Part shown: in pieces, positions 6,655 through 15,554 of the stretch
Position numbering within the stretch: position 1 is the stretch's first letter
Layout of the letters: the number at the start of each line of letters is the position of its first letter
Source: Pelotomaculum sp. UBA3103
Lineage (GTDB): Bacteria > Bacillota > Desulfotomaculia > Desulfotomaculales > Pelotomaculaceae
Length of the DNA: 28,314 nt
Assembly (NCBI GenBank): GCA_002365855.1
Contig: DFAP01000120.1
Location: 1-28,314, forward strand
Direction of reading: 5' to 3'
Notes under the pieces: generated by a model
Seen by the model: the letters and a program-made list of their open reading frames with translations, nothing else
Told to the model about the DNA's origin: nothing
Databases searched by the model: none
Made by a program: the position numbers and the translations under genes

Positions 6655-9600
6655 TTATATATTAATTTCACTGCTTAGCACAACCTCTCTGGTTTCCTCC
6701 GTTCGGCCTTCTTCTGCCGCTCCCAACATGGTCAATAAACCCTCGAGCTGTTTAAGAAGTGCCCGGCTGTCACCGCAGTCAGCCCCGGCCAGCCGCAGCT
6801 TGATTTCAAAATCTTCTCCGGAGCTGTTAAACTTGACCCTGTTCTGGTACTTCTTGCCGGCCTCCACCAAAGCTTCACCGGTCAGGAGGTGTCCGGCTCC
6901 GAACAACAGGCGGAACTGCCCGGGCATAAGGCTGATTGTCTTTACCCTCATGCGTCCGGCTAGAACTCTGACACCGGCCACCGACAGCAGATTTTGGACC
7001 GGCTCTGGCAGATCACCGAAACGATCCACCAGTTCCTCCTCAAGGTCTGACAGGTCACCTCTGGAAGACAGGCCGGCAAGCCGCTTGTATATCTCCACCT
7101 TCTGGTTTGTGTCAGGCACGTAGGCATCAGGTATATAGGCCTCTACAGGCAGTTCAATCGAGGTTTCCACAGCCTGGACAGCCTGATCTCCACGGGCCTC
7201 TCTCACAGCTTCTTCCAGGAGGCGGCTGTACAGGTCAAACCCAACCGCCGCGATATGTCCGTGCTGCTCTGCCCCAAGTATATTTCCCGCGCCCCGTATT
7301 TCCAGGTCCCGCATGGCTATTTTAAAACCAGATCCCAGCTCAGTGAATTCACGGATGGCCGCAAGCCGTTTCTCTGCGGCTTCCCCCAACACCCTGTCCC
7401 TGCGGTAAGTGAAATAGGCGTAAGCCTGGCGATTAGATCTACCGACCCTGCCTCTCAGCTGATACAGCTGGGCCAGGCCCATCATGCCGGCCTCTTTCAC
7501 CAGGAGGGTATTAACATTGGGAATATCCAGGCCGTTTTCGATGATCGTGGTACACAACAGGACATCGTATTCACGGTTTAAAAAGTCCATCATCGCCTGT
7601 TCCAGTTCCTCTTCTCTCATTTGACCGTGGGCCAGCCCGATCCTGGCCTCCGGCACAAGGCCTTGCAGCCAGACCGCCACCCTGTCCAGGTCTACAACCC
7701 TGTTGTAAACAAAGAATACCTGCCCCCCACGGCTCAGCTCCCGGCGGACAGCCTCCCGGATCAGGACTGCATCCTCCTCCAGAACATATGTCTGTACCGG
7801 ATAGCGATCTTCAGGGGGTGTTTCGAGTATGCTGGTGTCCCTCATGCCTGCCATTGACATATGGAGTGTGCGCGGAATGGGCGTGGCTGAAAGGGTGAGC
7901 ACATCTACGTCCCTGCGCAACATTTTTAACTTTTCCTTATGAGCAACCCCGAAACGCTGCTCTTCGTCCACCACAAGCAGTCCCAGGTCTTTAAAACGCA
8001 CATCGTCCTGCAGCAAACGGTGCGTGCCGATCACGATATCTACTGTGCCGCGCACAAGCCCTTGCAGCACCAACTTTTGCTCTTTTGGAGTCTTGAAGCG
8101 GCTTAAAACCTCAACGTTTACCGGGTAGCCCTCCATCCTCTCCCGAAACGTGCTGAAATGCTGCTGAACCAGAATCGTTGTAGGCGCCAGAACAGCTACC
8201 TGCTTTTGGTCCATAACCGATTTAAAAGCTGCCCGGAGCGCAACCTCCGTTTTTCCATAGCCCACATCCCCGCATAGCAGCCGGTCCATCGGACTTTTAC
8301 GTTCCATATCGGCCTTTACATCTTCAATAGCACGCAGCTGGTCGGGTGTTTCCTCGTAGGGGAAAGCCTCTTCAAACTCTCGCTGCCAAACTGTGTCACT
8401 GCCAAAAGCATGGCCTTTTAAGGTTTCTCTGGCGGCGTATAAGGCCAGGAGATCCTTTGCCATTTCCTTTACAGCTTCTTTTACCTTCCCCTTGGCCCTG
8501 GCCCATTCATTCCCGCCCAGGCGGGACAGACGCGGCGCTTCTCCTTCACTGCCAAGATACTTCTGGATCAATCCCACCTGGTCCACGGGTACGTAAAGCT
8601 TATCCTCCCCGGCATACTTTACCAGGAGGTATTCTTTTTGAATCCCTTCAATGGAAAGAGGAGCCACTCCCAGATAGCGGCCAATACCATGGTTGACATG
8701 GACGACGTAGTCACCGGCCTTGATGTCAACAAAAGGCGCCATGCGGTCGGCCCGCTTCCACTCTTTCCTGGGTTTTTTGCGCTGGCCGAAAATCTCCGCC
8801 TCGGTGAGCACAACGAAACGGCAGCCGGGAAGTTCAAACCCGCTGCCCAGGCTCCCGGGAGTTATCACCACGTTGCCGCTCCTGATATGGCCCTCCGGGG
8901 TGGCTGCATAAAAAGCATCGATCTGATTGTCTTTCAGGGCGGAAAGAAGCTGCTGCGGGCGCTGTTGGCCGGAAGCCAGGAGGACTACCGCATAGCCAGA
9001 TTTGCGCCAGAGCTTGATTTCTTCAGAAAGCCTGTTGATATTTCCAAAGAAGCCCTGTACTGTTTTCCCTGGAAAGTTTACGATGTTCTGCGGACTGACA
9101 TACTCCGGCTGCCGCGGCAGTAAAGAACAGTATACGCCCCGGCGCCGGCTGAGAGACTTTTTAATGTGATCCCACCCGGCAAGGCCAAGCAACTGGGAAG
9201 GAAGAAGCCGCCCCTGGATCAGCAGGTTGGTATATACTTCTGTCTGCTCCTGCAGAACAGCATCCATAACCTCTTTAACCCGTATCGGATCATCTACAAA
9301 AACGGGAGCGCCAGCCGGCAGATAGTCTGTTACGGTATAAACATCCTTGTAGAAATAGGGTAAAAAATGCTCGTCACCGCTGAAGTATCCGGTAAACTCC
9401 CCCAGGACCTCATTGAACTTTTCTCTTAGCTGGTGTTCGGCTCCGGCCCGGCCTGTCCTGCTAAGCTTATGAGCCTGCTTCTTGAATTCGTTTTCCAGAG
9501 ATTTCCTGGCCTCTTCCCAAAGCGATTCTTTTATAATTAATTCCCTGGCCGGGTATACAGACAGGTTTTGAATATTTTCCTCGGACCTCTGGGTTGCGGC

Positions 9601-10227
9601 ATTATAGCGGCGGATAGAATCAGTTTCATCGTCAAAGAACTCCAGTCTTACCGGCCTGTGGGCGGTCATGGGATAAATATCTAAAATGCCCCCGCGCAGG
9701 CCAAACTGCCCCCGCTCCTCCACCAGGTCCGCCCGTTCATAGCCCAAGGCTATAAGGGTGCGCAGCGTTCCCTCCAGGTCCACCCTGTCTCCAACAGCAA
9801 AGTTTAAAACCGTAGAGCCAAAATCTGCTGGAGGAATCAGCCTCCTCAAGAGGGCTTCGGCTGGGGCAACAACCAGGATGCGCTCCAGCCTGGTTAAACT
9901 CTCCAGGATCTGGAGACGCTGGGCCACCATCTCTTTACTGTGGGCCAGGATCTGGTAAGGCAGGAGCTGCCAGACAGGAAACAGGCGCACGGGCACACCT
10001 GGCAGAAGCGCTGACAGCTCTTCCGCCAGCAAGGCTGCCTCCCTTTCCCCGGGTGTTATTACCAGTACCGGCAGCTCAGCTACTTTTTCGGCCAAACCGG
10101 CGAAAAGGTAGCTGCGCTGTGACCCGGAGAGGCCAAAGACCAGCTGCTGCCTGCAGCTTTTTTTTAGTCCAATTTCAAGGCTCTCAAACTCTGTCGCAGA
10201 TTGAAGCGGCTTCAGGATGCCTCGCAT
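6655..10227 (-). CDS. mfd: Transcription-repair coupling factor Mfd
   Basis: Mfd removes RNA polymerase stalled at DNA lesions and recruits UvrA for nucleotide excision repair. The 1190-residue product has the full layout. A UvrB-like N-terminal part runs to about residue 350. The CarD-like polymerase-interaction domain ([16 protein letters not shown]) is near 502. The RecG-like helicase/translocase carries Walker A GDVGYGKT near 655, DEEQ box VVDEEQRFG near 754, and [13 protein letters not shown]. The TRG region and C-terminal TRCF domain follow. Length is normal. The ATG at 10227 has GGAGGAG about seven bases upstream. It follows fin, with a strong terminator between them, so it likely has its own start or relies on read-through. 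Confidence 0.98.
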   Translation of the reverse strand: MRGILKPLQSATEFESLEIGLKKSCRQQLVFGLSGSQRSYLFAGLAEKVAELPVLVITPGEREAALLAEELSALLPGVPVRLFPVWQLLPYQILAHSKEMVAQRLQILESLTRLERILVVAPAEALLRRLIPPADFGSTVLNFAVGDRVDLEGTLRTLIALGYERADLVEERGQFGLRGGILDIYPMTAHRPVRLEFFDDETDSIRRYNAATQRSEENIQNLSVYPARELIIKESLWEEARKSLENEFKKQAHKLSRTGRAGAEHQLREKFNEVLGEFTGYFSGDEHFLPYFYKDVYTVTDYLPAGAPVFVDDPIRVKEVMDAVLQEQTEVYTNLLIQGRLLPSQLLGLAGWDHIKKSLSRRRGVYCSLLPRQPEYVSPQNIVNFPGKTVQGFFGNINRLSEEIKLWRKSGYAVVLLASGQQRPQQLLSALKDNQIDAFYAATPEGHIRSGNVVITPGSLGSGFELPGCRFVVLTEAEIFGQRKKPRKEWKRADRMAPFVDIKAGDYVVHVNHGIGRYLGVAPLSIEGIQKEYLLVKYAGEDKLYVPVDQVGLIQKYLGSEGEAPRLSRLGGNEWARAKGKVKEAVKEMAKDLLALYAARETLKGHAFGSDTVWQREFEEAFPYEETPDQLRAIEDVKADMERKSPMDRLLCGDVGYGKTEVALRAAFKSVMDQKQVAVLAPTTILVQQHFSTFRERMEGYPVNVEVLSRFKTPKEQKLVLQGLVRGTVDIVIGTHRLLQDDVRFKDLGLLVVDEEQRFGVAHKEKLKMLRRDVDVLTLSATPIPRTLHMSMAGMRDTSILETPPEDRYPVQTYVLEEDAVLIREAVRRELSRGGQVFFVYNRVVDLDRVAVWLQGLVPEARIGLAHGQMREEELEQAMMDFLNREYDVLLCTTIIENGLDIPNVNTLLVKEAGMMGLAQLYQLRGRVGRSNRQAYAYFTYRRDRVLGEAAEKRLAAIREFTELGSGFKIAMRDLEIRGAGNILGAEQHGHIAAVGFDLYSRLLEEAVREARGDQAVQAVETSIELPVEAYIPDAYVPDTNQKVEIYKRLAGLSSRGDLSDLEEELVDRFGDLPEPVQNLLSVAGVRVLAGRMRVKTISLMPGQFRLLFGAGHLLTGEALVEAGKKYQNRVKFNSSGEDFEIKLRLAGADCGDSRALLKQLEGLLTMLGAAEEGRTEETREVVLSSEINI

Positions 10228-10253
10228 AAAAACTCCTCCGTTTTCCCCATCAC

Positions 10254-10288
10254 AAAAAGAGCTTTAGCTGTGCAAGGGCTAAAGCTCT
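10254..10288 (-). terminator. Strong intrinsic terminator after fin
   Basis: On the minus strand an 11-base perfect stem, AGAGCTTTAGC with GCTAAAGCTCT, and a nine-base loop run into TTTTTGTG. It lies about 30 bases after the fin stop codon and ends the pth-fin unit before mfd. Confidence 0.88.
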
Positions 10289-10319
10289 GATCTACTTGAC
10301 GTGTTCACCTGTTTCAGTA

Positions 10320-10553
10320 TCAGTGCAGCGTCGGCCCGTTAATAAAGCCGCTGTCAGGGCTGCCGTATAAGGTTTCCCGGCAGTCGTCGCACAGCGTGGT
10401 AATGTAAATTCTACCCTGTCCGCTGCCCAATTTCATTATATCCAGAGGCTTAACACCCGTCAAGCCGGACACCCTGCCGTTATTCGGCTGGGCCGGTATG
10501 TCTGCTTCATCAACTACTGCGTCACAACATTCGCATATGTACAACAATTTCAA
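10320..10553 (-). CDS. fin: Anti-sigma-F factor Fin (YabK family)
   Basis: Fin is a small zinc-binding-type protein that inhibits sigma-F in the forespore and helps the switch to sigma-G. The 77-residue product carries CECC near the N-terminus (C7, C9, C10) and CDDC at 55-58, with the family region GLTGVKPLDIMKLGSGQGRI and the end CDDCRETL. The N-terminal cysteines are arranged slightly differently from the CxxC of the B. subtilis protein, as I remember it. The start is TTG at 10553, with AAAGGGGG about 12 bases upstream. Position between pth and mfd is exactly that of fin in B. subtilis. I see no clear sigma-F promoter in the 61-base gap to pth. Confidence 0.88.
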   Translation of the reverse strand: MKLLYICECCDAVVDEADIPAQPNNGRVSGLTGVKPLDIMKLGSGQGRIYITTLCDDCRETLYGSPDSGFINGPTLH

Positions 10554-10614
10554 GACCCGGCCCCCTTTACAGCATCCAGGACTGCGGAGCAGCGACTACG
10601 TCGCAGTATATCAA

Positions 10615-11181
10615 TTACTTTCTATTATAAAGGTTCATAGCTTTGTCCAGACCTTCTCTTACCACACAGCGAACAGCTTCTGCCGCCAGGCCCAGAGCTT
10701 CTTCCACACACCTGGCTTCTTCTCCGGTCAGACGGCCCAATACAAAATCGCTGCTGTCATAATCGGGATTTGCCGGTTTGCCGATACCAACCCTGACCCT
10801 GGGAAAGCTGTCTGTGCCCAGAGACTGGACCACGGACTGCACCCCTTTATGCCCGCCAGAACCTCCATCCGGACGTATGCGCAGCTTGCCGGGGGGAAGG
10901 TCAAGATCGTCGTAGATCAAAATCAGGTCACCGGCCGCAAGGCCGTACCACCTGAGCAGGCTGCCGACGGCTTCACCGCTTAAATTCATATAGGTTTGGG
11001 GTTTGGCCAGAATTGCTTTTTCACCAGCTATCTGCCCCTGGCCAACGACAGCCTTGAATGCTTTCTTTTTAACCGGCACTCCCATTTCAGAGGCCAGGCG
11101 GTCAATGACCATAAAGCCTGCGTTATGCCTTGTGGCTGCGTACTCCCGGCCCGGGTTGCCCAGGCCCACAATCAGTTTCAT
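10615..11181 (-). CDS. pth: Peptidyl-tRNA hydrolase
   Basis: Pth releases tRNA from peptidyl-tRNA that has dropped off ribosomes (B. subtilis spoVC). The 188-residue length is typical. Key features are GLGNPGREYAATRHNAGF with the catalytic histidine 19, QTYMNLSG with N66, YDDLDLPPG with the catalytic aspartate D91, and GGSGGHKG with H111. The ATG at 11181 is preceded by a GGAGGTGCC ribosome binding site. Its neighbours, bL25 upstream and fin downstream, match the B. subtilis order ctc-pth-fin. Confidence 0.98.
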   Translation of the reverse strand: MKLIVGLGNPGREYAATRHNAGFMVIDRLASEMGVPVKKKAFKAVVGQGQIAGEKAILAKPQTYMNLSGEAVGSLLRWYGLAAGDLILIYDDLDLPPGKLRIRPDGGSGGHKGVQSVVQSLGTDSFPRVRVGIGKPANPDYDSSDFVLGRLTGEEARCVEEALGLAAEAVRCVVREGLDKAMNLYNRK

Positions 11182-11280
11182 ACGGCACCTCCGCGACTAA
11201 TCTCCACCTATTTTACCCCAGCGGGCCTTTGGATGGAAGAACCATTTCACGCAGTGAGCGGAGTTTACCGGTATCATTAA

Positions 11281-11325
11281 AACTATTTGCACTGCATAGC
11301 AAATAATGCCAGCCAATAAATGGCA
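11281..11325 (-). terminator. Possible weak terminator after rplY
   Basis: Two small stems lie just past the rplY stop codon: TGCCA/TGGCA (11307-11325) and ATTTGC/GCAAAT (11285-11304). On the minus strand the second stem is followed by A-GTTTTAAT. Both are short and the T-run is poor, so the call is tentative. Confidence 0.3.
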
Positions 11326-11335
11326 GCAAGGTATT

Positions 11336-11986
11336 TTACCTGTCTTCAGCTTCTGATTCGTCTTTCCCTTCCTCTGCCTCTGTTTTATCTTCTTCTACCG
11401 GGATCTCTGCCTCAACCGGTGCTTTATCCGCAGCAGTTATAGTAACCACCGGAGCATGCGGGTCCTCCAAAATCTTTACATCCAGAGGTGTGATTAGTTC
11501 TGATACAGTAACAGCATCACCAATATCCAGCCCCGATATATCCACCTTTATTGCATCAGGTATTAAAGTTGCCAGGCATTCCACATCAATGCGCCGCATC
11601 AGCGGTGTCAGAATACCGCCGGCAATGACTCCGGGAGCAGTGCCATCCAGGTGAACCGGAACTGTGGTATGCACTATATCTTTTAACGATACCTGGTGAA
11701 AGTCGGCGTGTATAATAGATTCCCGTTTCACAGGGTCGCGCTGGAGCGACTTTACAAGCACCTTATACTTCTTGGTTTTCCCGTCTTCACTGACTTTCAT
11801 GCTGATTAGAGCGTTTGACCCGGCTTCTTTCAATATTTTTTTCAATTCCTTGGCGTCAACGGCTATTGACATGCTGCCCACGTTTTTGCCGTATACAACA
11901 GCCGGGATCATTCCGTCTTTTCTCAACTTGTTTTTATTACTACCGCTTTTTTCAGGTCTTGCTTTGCCATCCAATTCTGAATTCAT
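11336..11986 (-). CDS. rplY: Ribosomal protein bL25 / general stress protein Ctc
   Basis: bL25 binds 5S rRNA in the large subunit; in Bacillus the long form is called Ctc. The 216-residue product has the N-terminal bL25 domain (GSNKNKLRKDGMIPAVVYGKN, residues 15-35, then the SMKVSEDGKTKKYKVLVKSL region). Next come the C-terminal TL5/Ctc beta domain, about 95-190, and a very acidic tail (EDKTEAEEGKDESEAEDR). The ATG at 11986 has AAAGGGGGG about nine bases upstream. In B. subtilis it directly follows prs. Here prs lies 4 kb away, beyond the inserted iron-transport genes. Confidence 0.96.
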   Translation of the reverse strand: MNSELDGKARPEKSGSNKNKLRKDGMIPAVVYGKNVGSMSIAVDAKELKKILKEAGSNALISMKVSEDGKTKKYKVLVKSLQRDPVKRESIIHADFHQVSLKDIVHTTVPVHLDGTAPGVIAGGILTPLMRRIDVECLATLIPDAIKVDISGLDIGDAVTVSELITPLDVKILEDPHAPVVTITAADKAPVEAEIPVEEDKTEAEEGKDESEAEDR

Positions 11987-12097
11987 ATAACTGGCAGCCC
12001 CCCTTTAAAGTTATTATTCCCTTAATTTGTCATAAACATTCTACGGCGGGAATATCATTTAGCTAGGAACTTTTTAGGTCTAAAAGGGGGCCATAAG

Positions 12098-12925
12098 ATG
12101 CGAAAAAGCAAGCGATTTATCTCCATGCCGGTGGTCAGCCTGGAGGAAGGCCAGAAGATTGGCACTGTTAAGGGACTCGTTGTGGATCCCGCAGCTAAAA
12201 AAATTGTTGCGCTAATCATTGAGCAAAAAGGTTGGTTTAAGGAGCAGCGGTTTATCCCCTACCACAGAATACACAGCGTGGGCGGCGATGCTATAACTAT
12301 TGAAAAAACATCCGGGGTGGAAAGAGCGGCGAGGTTCCCGGACATTGTCAGACTGCTGAAGGAAAAAGTAAGCGTTACAGGGGCCAAGCTTGTTGCAGAG
12401 AACGGGACTGTTTTGGGCTATGTGGATGAATACTACATCGACACCAAGACTGGAACCATTGCTGGATTGGAATTTTCAGGGAACTTCATTAACGGCGTGG
12501 TGAGCGGGCACACTTTTATTGATATTGATTTTGTCCGCACCCTGGGGAGAGAAGTGGTGATAATTAACAACGAGGGTGTCGAAAGCGTTTTCAAACTCGA
12601 TGGGGGTATACAGGAAAGAGTAAAAAATATCAGGGAATCAACAAGCCATATCTGGGGCAGCACCGTCCAGAAAACCAGGGGTATTGGAACCAGTCTGAAC
12701 AAGTCCCTCGACAACTTAAAAAAGGATCTTAAATTAGGCATGGAGCAGGATGAAGGAAACATTTTCAGTAATGACAGGATTAAAAAAGAACAGTGTCCCG
12801 ATGAAGAAGTTGACAGTCAGCTGCATGAAAACGCTCCATGGGAAGATACAGCGCCTGACCATGCCGCTGTTCCTCCTTCCGAAGGCGGGGGCGATATTCG
12901 CAAAGACGCGCCTCCTCCGTCGTAA
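12098..12925 (+). CDS. Tandem PRC-barrel domain protein
   Basis: The 275-residue product has two PRC-barrel domains. The first is at about 4-75 (SMPVVSLEEGQKIGTVKGLV, then IIEQKGWFKEQRFIPYHRIHSVG). The second is at about 88-160 (GAKLVAENGTVLGYVDEYYI). A coiled or helical stretch and a polar, acidic, proline-rich tail follow. PRC-barrels occur in RimM, photosynthetic reaction centre H and many poorly known proteins, so no substrate can be named. There is no signal peptide or membrane span. The ATG at 12098 has AAAAGGGGG about eight bases upstream. The gene is divergent from rplY across 111 bases and ends in a strong terminator, so it is a single-gene unit beside feoAB. Confidence 0.85.
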   Translation: MRKSKRFISMPVVSLEEGQKIGTVKGLVVDPAAKKIVALIIEQKGWFKEQRFIPYHRIHSVGGDAITIEKTSGVERAARFPDIVRLLKEKVSVTGAKLVAENGTVLGYVDEYYIDTKTGTIAGLEFSGNFINGVVSGHTFIDIDFVRTLGREVVIINNEGVESVFKLDGGIQERVKNIRESTSHIWGSTVQKTRGIGTSLNKSLDNLKKDLKLGMEQDEGNIFSNDRIKKEQCPDEEVDSQLHENAPWEDTAPDHAAVPPSEGGGDIRKDAPPPS

Positions 12926-12954
12926 TCCATTTAGGAAACAACATTTGAGACTGA

Positions 12955-12995
12955 AAGGTTATCGTCTAATCTTAGACAATAGCCTTCTTTTTTTT
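12955..12995 (+). terminator. Intrinsic terminator after the PRC-barrel gene
   Basis: AAGGTTATCGTCTAA pairs with TTAGACAATAGCCTT (15 positions, one mismatch and one G-U) around a two-base loop, followed by C and eight T. It ends the PRC-barrel unit before feoA. Confidence 0.88.
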
Positions 12996-13045
12996 GGCTT
13001 ACGCTAGGCTGTAACAAAAATATCATCCACGCATAAAATAAATTG

Positions 13046-13059
13046 TTAGCTGAAGCTAA
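13046..13059 (+). promoter_or_regulatory. Palindrome upstream of feoA, candidate metal-regulator operator
   Basis: TTAGCT-GA-AGCTAA is a perfect 6+2+6 inverted repeat about 44 bases before the feoA ATG. A possible promoter, GTAACA, 17 bases, TAAAAT (13011-13039), lies directly upstream, so the palindrome would cover the start-point region. It resembles the TTAGG...CCTAA outline of DtxR-family boxes, and a DtxR/MntR-type regulator is encoded at 15537-16043. The link is inference. Confidence 0.4.
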
Positions 13060-13102
13060 ATATTTAAACCAGGACACAAAGTTTTTCAAGGGAGTAAATA
13101 GG

Positions 13103-13363
13103 ATGATTGATTGCTTCTCCCCCACCGGGGCCGGTAAAAAGATCAGGCTGTATGATCTGCCCATTGGCAGGCCGGCTGTTGTCGCTTCAATCAATGCAGA
13201 CGAAGTGACCAGGCGCAGGATGATGGATTTGGGCCTTACCCCGGGAACTAAAGTTACAGCTTTAAGGGTTAGCCCTCTTGGAGAACCGAAGGCCTTTAAA
13301 ATACGCGGCGCCGTCATCGCCTTCAGGAAAGAAGATGCGGACAAAATTTTGATAGATCTTTAA
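13103..13363 (+). CDS. feoA: Ferrous iron transport protein A
   Basis: FeoA is a small cytoplasmic SH3-like protein that supports Fe(II) uptake by FeoB. The 86-residue product carries IRLYDLPIGRPAVVASINAD, then the RRMMDLGLTPGTKVTALRVSPLGEPKAFKIRG core and a C-terminal RKEDADKILIDL. I place the start at ATG 13103, where AAGGGAG lies about nine bases upstream. The longer in-frame start at 13043 would run through the promoter and palindrome. The stop codon overlaps the AAGGAG of the next gene, so feoA and the FeoB GTPase gene are tightly coupled. Confidence 0.92.
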   Translation: MIDCFSPTGAGKKIRLYDLPIGRPAVVASINADEVTRRRMMDLGLTPGTKVTALRVSPLGEPKAFKIRGAVIAFRKEDADKILIDL

Positions 13364-13377
13364 GGAGCGTGGGCGTG

Positions 13378-14163
13378 ATGGGTTTAACATACCAGTCCTG
13401 CAGCATCGGGGTAACGAAAGAATCATTTTCCAAACGGCGCACCTCCGGGGTCGATTATACAGTCGCCCTGGCCGGCAACCCCAATACGGGGAAGAGCACA
13501 GTGTTTAACGCCCTGACCGGCTTAAACCAGCATACCGGCAACTGGCCGGGCAAAACCGTATTATATGCCGAGGGCATGTATACTTACAAAGAAAATACAT
13601 TTAAGCTGGTCGATCTGCCCGGAACCTATTCCCTGATGGCCAACTCCCCCGAAGAACAGGTAGCCAGGGATTTTCTTTACACTGGAAGGCCGCATACTAC
13701 GGTAGTGGTGGTAGACGCTACCTGCCTGGAAAGAAATTTGAACCTGGCCCTGCAGGTGTTTGAAATCACTTCCCGGGTAGTACTGTGTGTTAATTTGATA
13801 GATGAAGCAAAAAGAAAAAAAATAGTGATCGACATGGACTCTCTGGCCGGCAAGCTGGGTGTCCCGGTAGTTACTACGGCGGCACGGGATGGTTATGGAC
13901 TGGACACACTGGTTTCTACTATTGCTGACGTAGCTGCCGGGCGAGTCAAAACAACACCGTTTATGATTAAATACAAAGATGTTATTGAGGATGCCGTCCA
14001 AAAGCTGGAACCAAAAATCAAAATGCTCTTGGGAGACGAATTTAATACCCGCTGGCTGGCGTTAAGATTATTGGATAAAGACCAGGTGGTCATCAGCGCC
14101 GTCAAGCAGCACCTGGCCAGAAAAAATGGTTTTGCCGCAACTGGAGGTGAAGCGCCGGCATGA
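13378..14163 (+). CDS. feoB: FeoB GTPase half (separate polypeptide)
   Basis: This product of about 261 residues is the cytosolic small-GTPase domain of FeoB without the membrane part. Visible motifs are G1 AGNPNTGKST, the G2 region NWPGKTV, G3 DLPGTYSL, G4 NLID, and a G5-like TAARDG. The helical GDI-like domain follows, to about residue 250. An N-terminal extension of about 27 residues (QSCSIGVTKESFSKRR) precedes the G domain. AAGGAG overlaps the feoA stop codon. ATG 13378 and GTG 13375 are both well spaced, while GTG 13369 is too close. Its stop codon overlaps the start of the permease half as ATGA, so the two should be made together and probably assemble into a working Fe(II) transporter. 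Confidence 0.92.
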   Translation: MGLTYQSCSIGVTKESFSKRRTSGVDYTVALAGNPNTGKSTVFNALTGLNQHTGNWPGKTVLYAEGMYTYKENTFKLVDLPGTYSLMANSPEEQVARDFLYTGRPHTTVVVVDATCLERNLNLALQVFEITSRVVLCVNLIDEAKRKKIVIDMDSLAGKLGVPVVTTAARDGYGLDTLVSTIADVAAGRVKTTPFMIKYKDVIEDAVQKLEPKIKMLLGDEFNTRWLALRLLDKDQVVISAVKQHLARKNGFAATGGEAPA

Positions 14164-15554
14164 AACGGAAGTATCCATATTCCGGCCTGGATGATATCCT
14201 GAAGGAAGTCGAGCTGTTAAATCCCTCGGGAGCGTTGAAACTAAACGATTCTATAGTAAGCCACATTTATTTGGGAGCAGAAAAGATTGCCGGGGAGGTC
14301 GTCAGTCAACAAGAAAAACCCAAAATTGATTGGGATCGGAAAATGGATGATATCCTCACTTCAAAGGTATTCGGCTTTCCTTCCATGCTCTTGCTGCTGG
14401 CGGTTGTATTCTGGATAACTGTTACCGGCGCGAATTATCCCTCCGAGATGTTGGCCGCGGCTCTATTCTGGATCCAGGACCGCCTGACTGATTTGTGCCA
14501 CCTGCTGGGCGCCCCTGCCTGGGTAAACGGTTTCTTTGTAGAAGGCGTCTACCTCAGTATGGCCTGGGTTGTGGCAGTCATGCTCCCGCCGATGGCTATC
14601 TTCTTCCCCTGCTTCACCATACTTGAGGACATGGGCTATCTGCCAAGAGTGGCTTTCAATCTGGATCGCCTTTTTAAGAAGGCGGGAACTCACGGAAAGC
14701 AGTCCCTGACCATGAGCATGGGCTTTGGATGTAATGCCGCGGGTATCGTGGCCTGCAGGATAATTGAATCTCCCCGGGAGCGCTTAATTGCCATGCTGAC
14801 AAATAATTTTGTGCCCTGCAACGGGCGCTTTCCGACCTTGATCGCCCTCGCCAGCTTAATGGTCCTGGGGATGACCGCATCACCCGGCGTAACTATTATA
14901 GTAGTAGGCATTGTTTTATTGGGAATAGCCGCTACTCTCACTGTTTCCTGGGGCCTTTCCAAAACACTGCTCAAGGGAATACCCTCTGCATTTGTGCTGG
15001 AACTGCCTCCCTACCGCAGGCCGCAGCTTGGAAAAATTATCGTACGATCGATTTTTGACCGCACCCTGTTTGTGCTTGGCCGGGCGATTTGTGTCGCAGC
15101 GCCGGCAGGGGGCATAGCCTGGCTTTTAGCCAACATCCACTCCGGCGGATTAAGTTTGCTCCAGCATTGCGGCAGCTGGCTTAACCCGTTTGGGCAGCTT
15201 TTAGGGATGGACGGCTTTATCTTGATGGCCTTTATCCTGGGATTTCCGGCCAATGAAATAGTACTGCCCATTCTGATCATGAGTTACCTGGCGGCCGGCT
15301 CAATGACGGAATTGAGCAGTATCGAACAGTTATCCAATTTATTCGTTGTTGAGCATGGCTGGACCTGGCTGACCGCAGCCTGCATGATGCTGTTCTCCCT
15401 GCTGCACTATCCCTGCAGCACAACCCTCCTGACTATTTGGCGGGAGTCCCGCAGCATAAAATGGACTGCGCTTTCCGCCCTTATTCCCCTGGTCATAGCC
15501 TGTATTGTGTGCTTTGCTGTCGCTCAGGCCGCAAGGTTATTGGGTTGGGTTTGA
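14160..15554 (+). CDS. feoB: FeoB membrane permease half (separate polypeptide)
   Basis: This 464-residue product is the membrane part of FeoB, of the Gate/nucleoside-recognition type. It begins with about 68 soluble residues, then multiple membrane spans. Conserved FeoB signatures are LEDMGYLPRVAFNLDRLF, GFGCNAAGIVACRIIESPRERL with NNFVPCNGRFPT, and LGFPANEIVLPILIMSYL. The cysteines in GCN and PCN match those implicated in the FeoB iron path. The ATG has its own GGAGGTGA (14143-14150) nine bases upstream and overlaps the GTPase stop codon (ATGA). Together the halves have about 725 residues, near the size of whole FeoB. The 3' end overlaps the convergent regulator by 18 bases. Confidence 0.92.
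   Translation: MKRKYPYSGLDDILKEVELLNPSGALKLNDSIVSHIYLGAEKIAGEVVSQQEKPKIDWDRKMDDILTSKVFGFPSMLLLLAVVFWITVTGANYPSEMLAAALFWIQDRLTDLCHLLGAPAWVNGFFVEGVYLSMAWVVAVMLPPMAIFFPCFTILEDMGYLPRVAFNLDRLFKKAGTHGKQSLTMSMGFGCNAAGIVACRIIESPRERLIAMLTNNFVPCNGRFPTLIALASLMVLGMTASPGVTIIVVGIVLLGIAATLTVSWGLSKTLLKGIPSAFVLELPPYRRPQLGKIIVRSIFDRTLFVLGRAICVAAPAGGIAWLLANIHSGGLSLLQHCGSWLNPFGQLLGMDGFILMAFILGFPANEIVLPILIMSYLAAGSMTELSSIEQLSNLFVVEHGWTWLTAACMMLFSLLHYPCSTTLLTIWRESRSIKWTALSALIPLVIACIVCFAVAQAARLLGWV

Noticed and set aside
8638..9123. 161-codon plus-strand frame inside mfd
   Set aside because: It is a shadow of the strongly conserved Mfd polymerase-interaction region on the other strand.
10592..10604. GCGAC-TAC-GTCGC hairpin between pth and fin
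   Set aside because: Perfect but only five pairs with a three-base loop and no T-run; pth and fin are normally co-transcribed, so I do not call a terminator.
14160..14163. FeoB split read as a sequencing frameshift
   Set aside because: The ATGA overlap, a dedicated GGAGGTGA nine bases upstream and a break exactly at a domain boundary favour two real genes.
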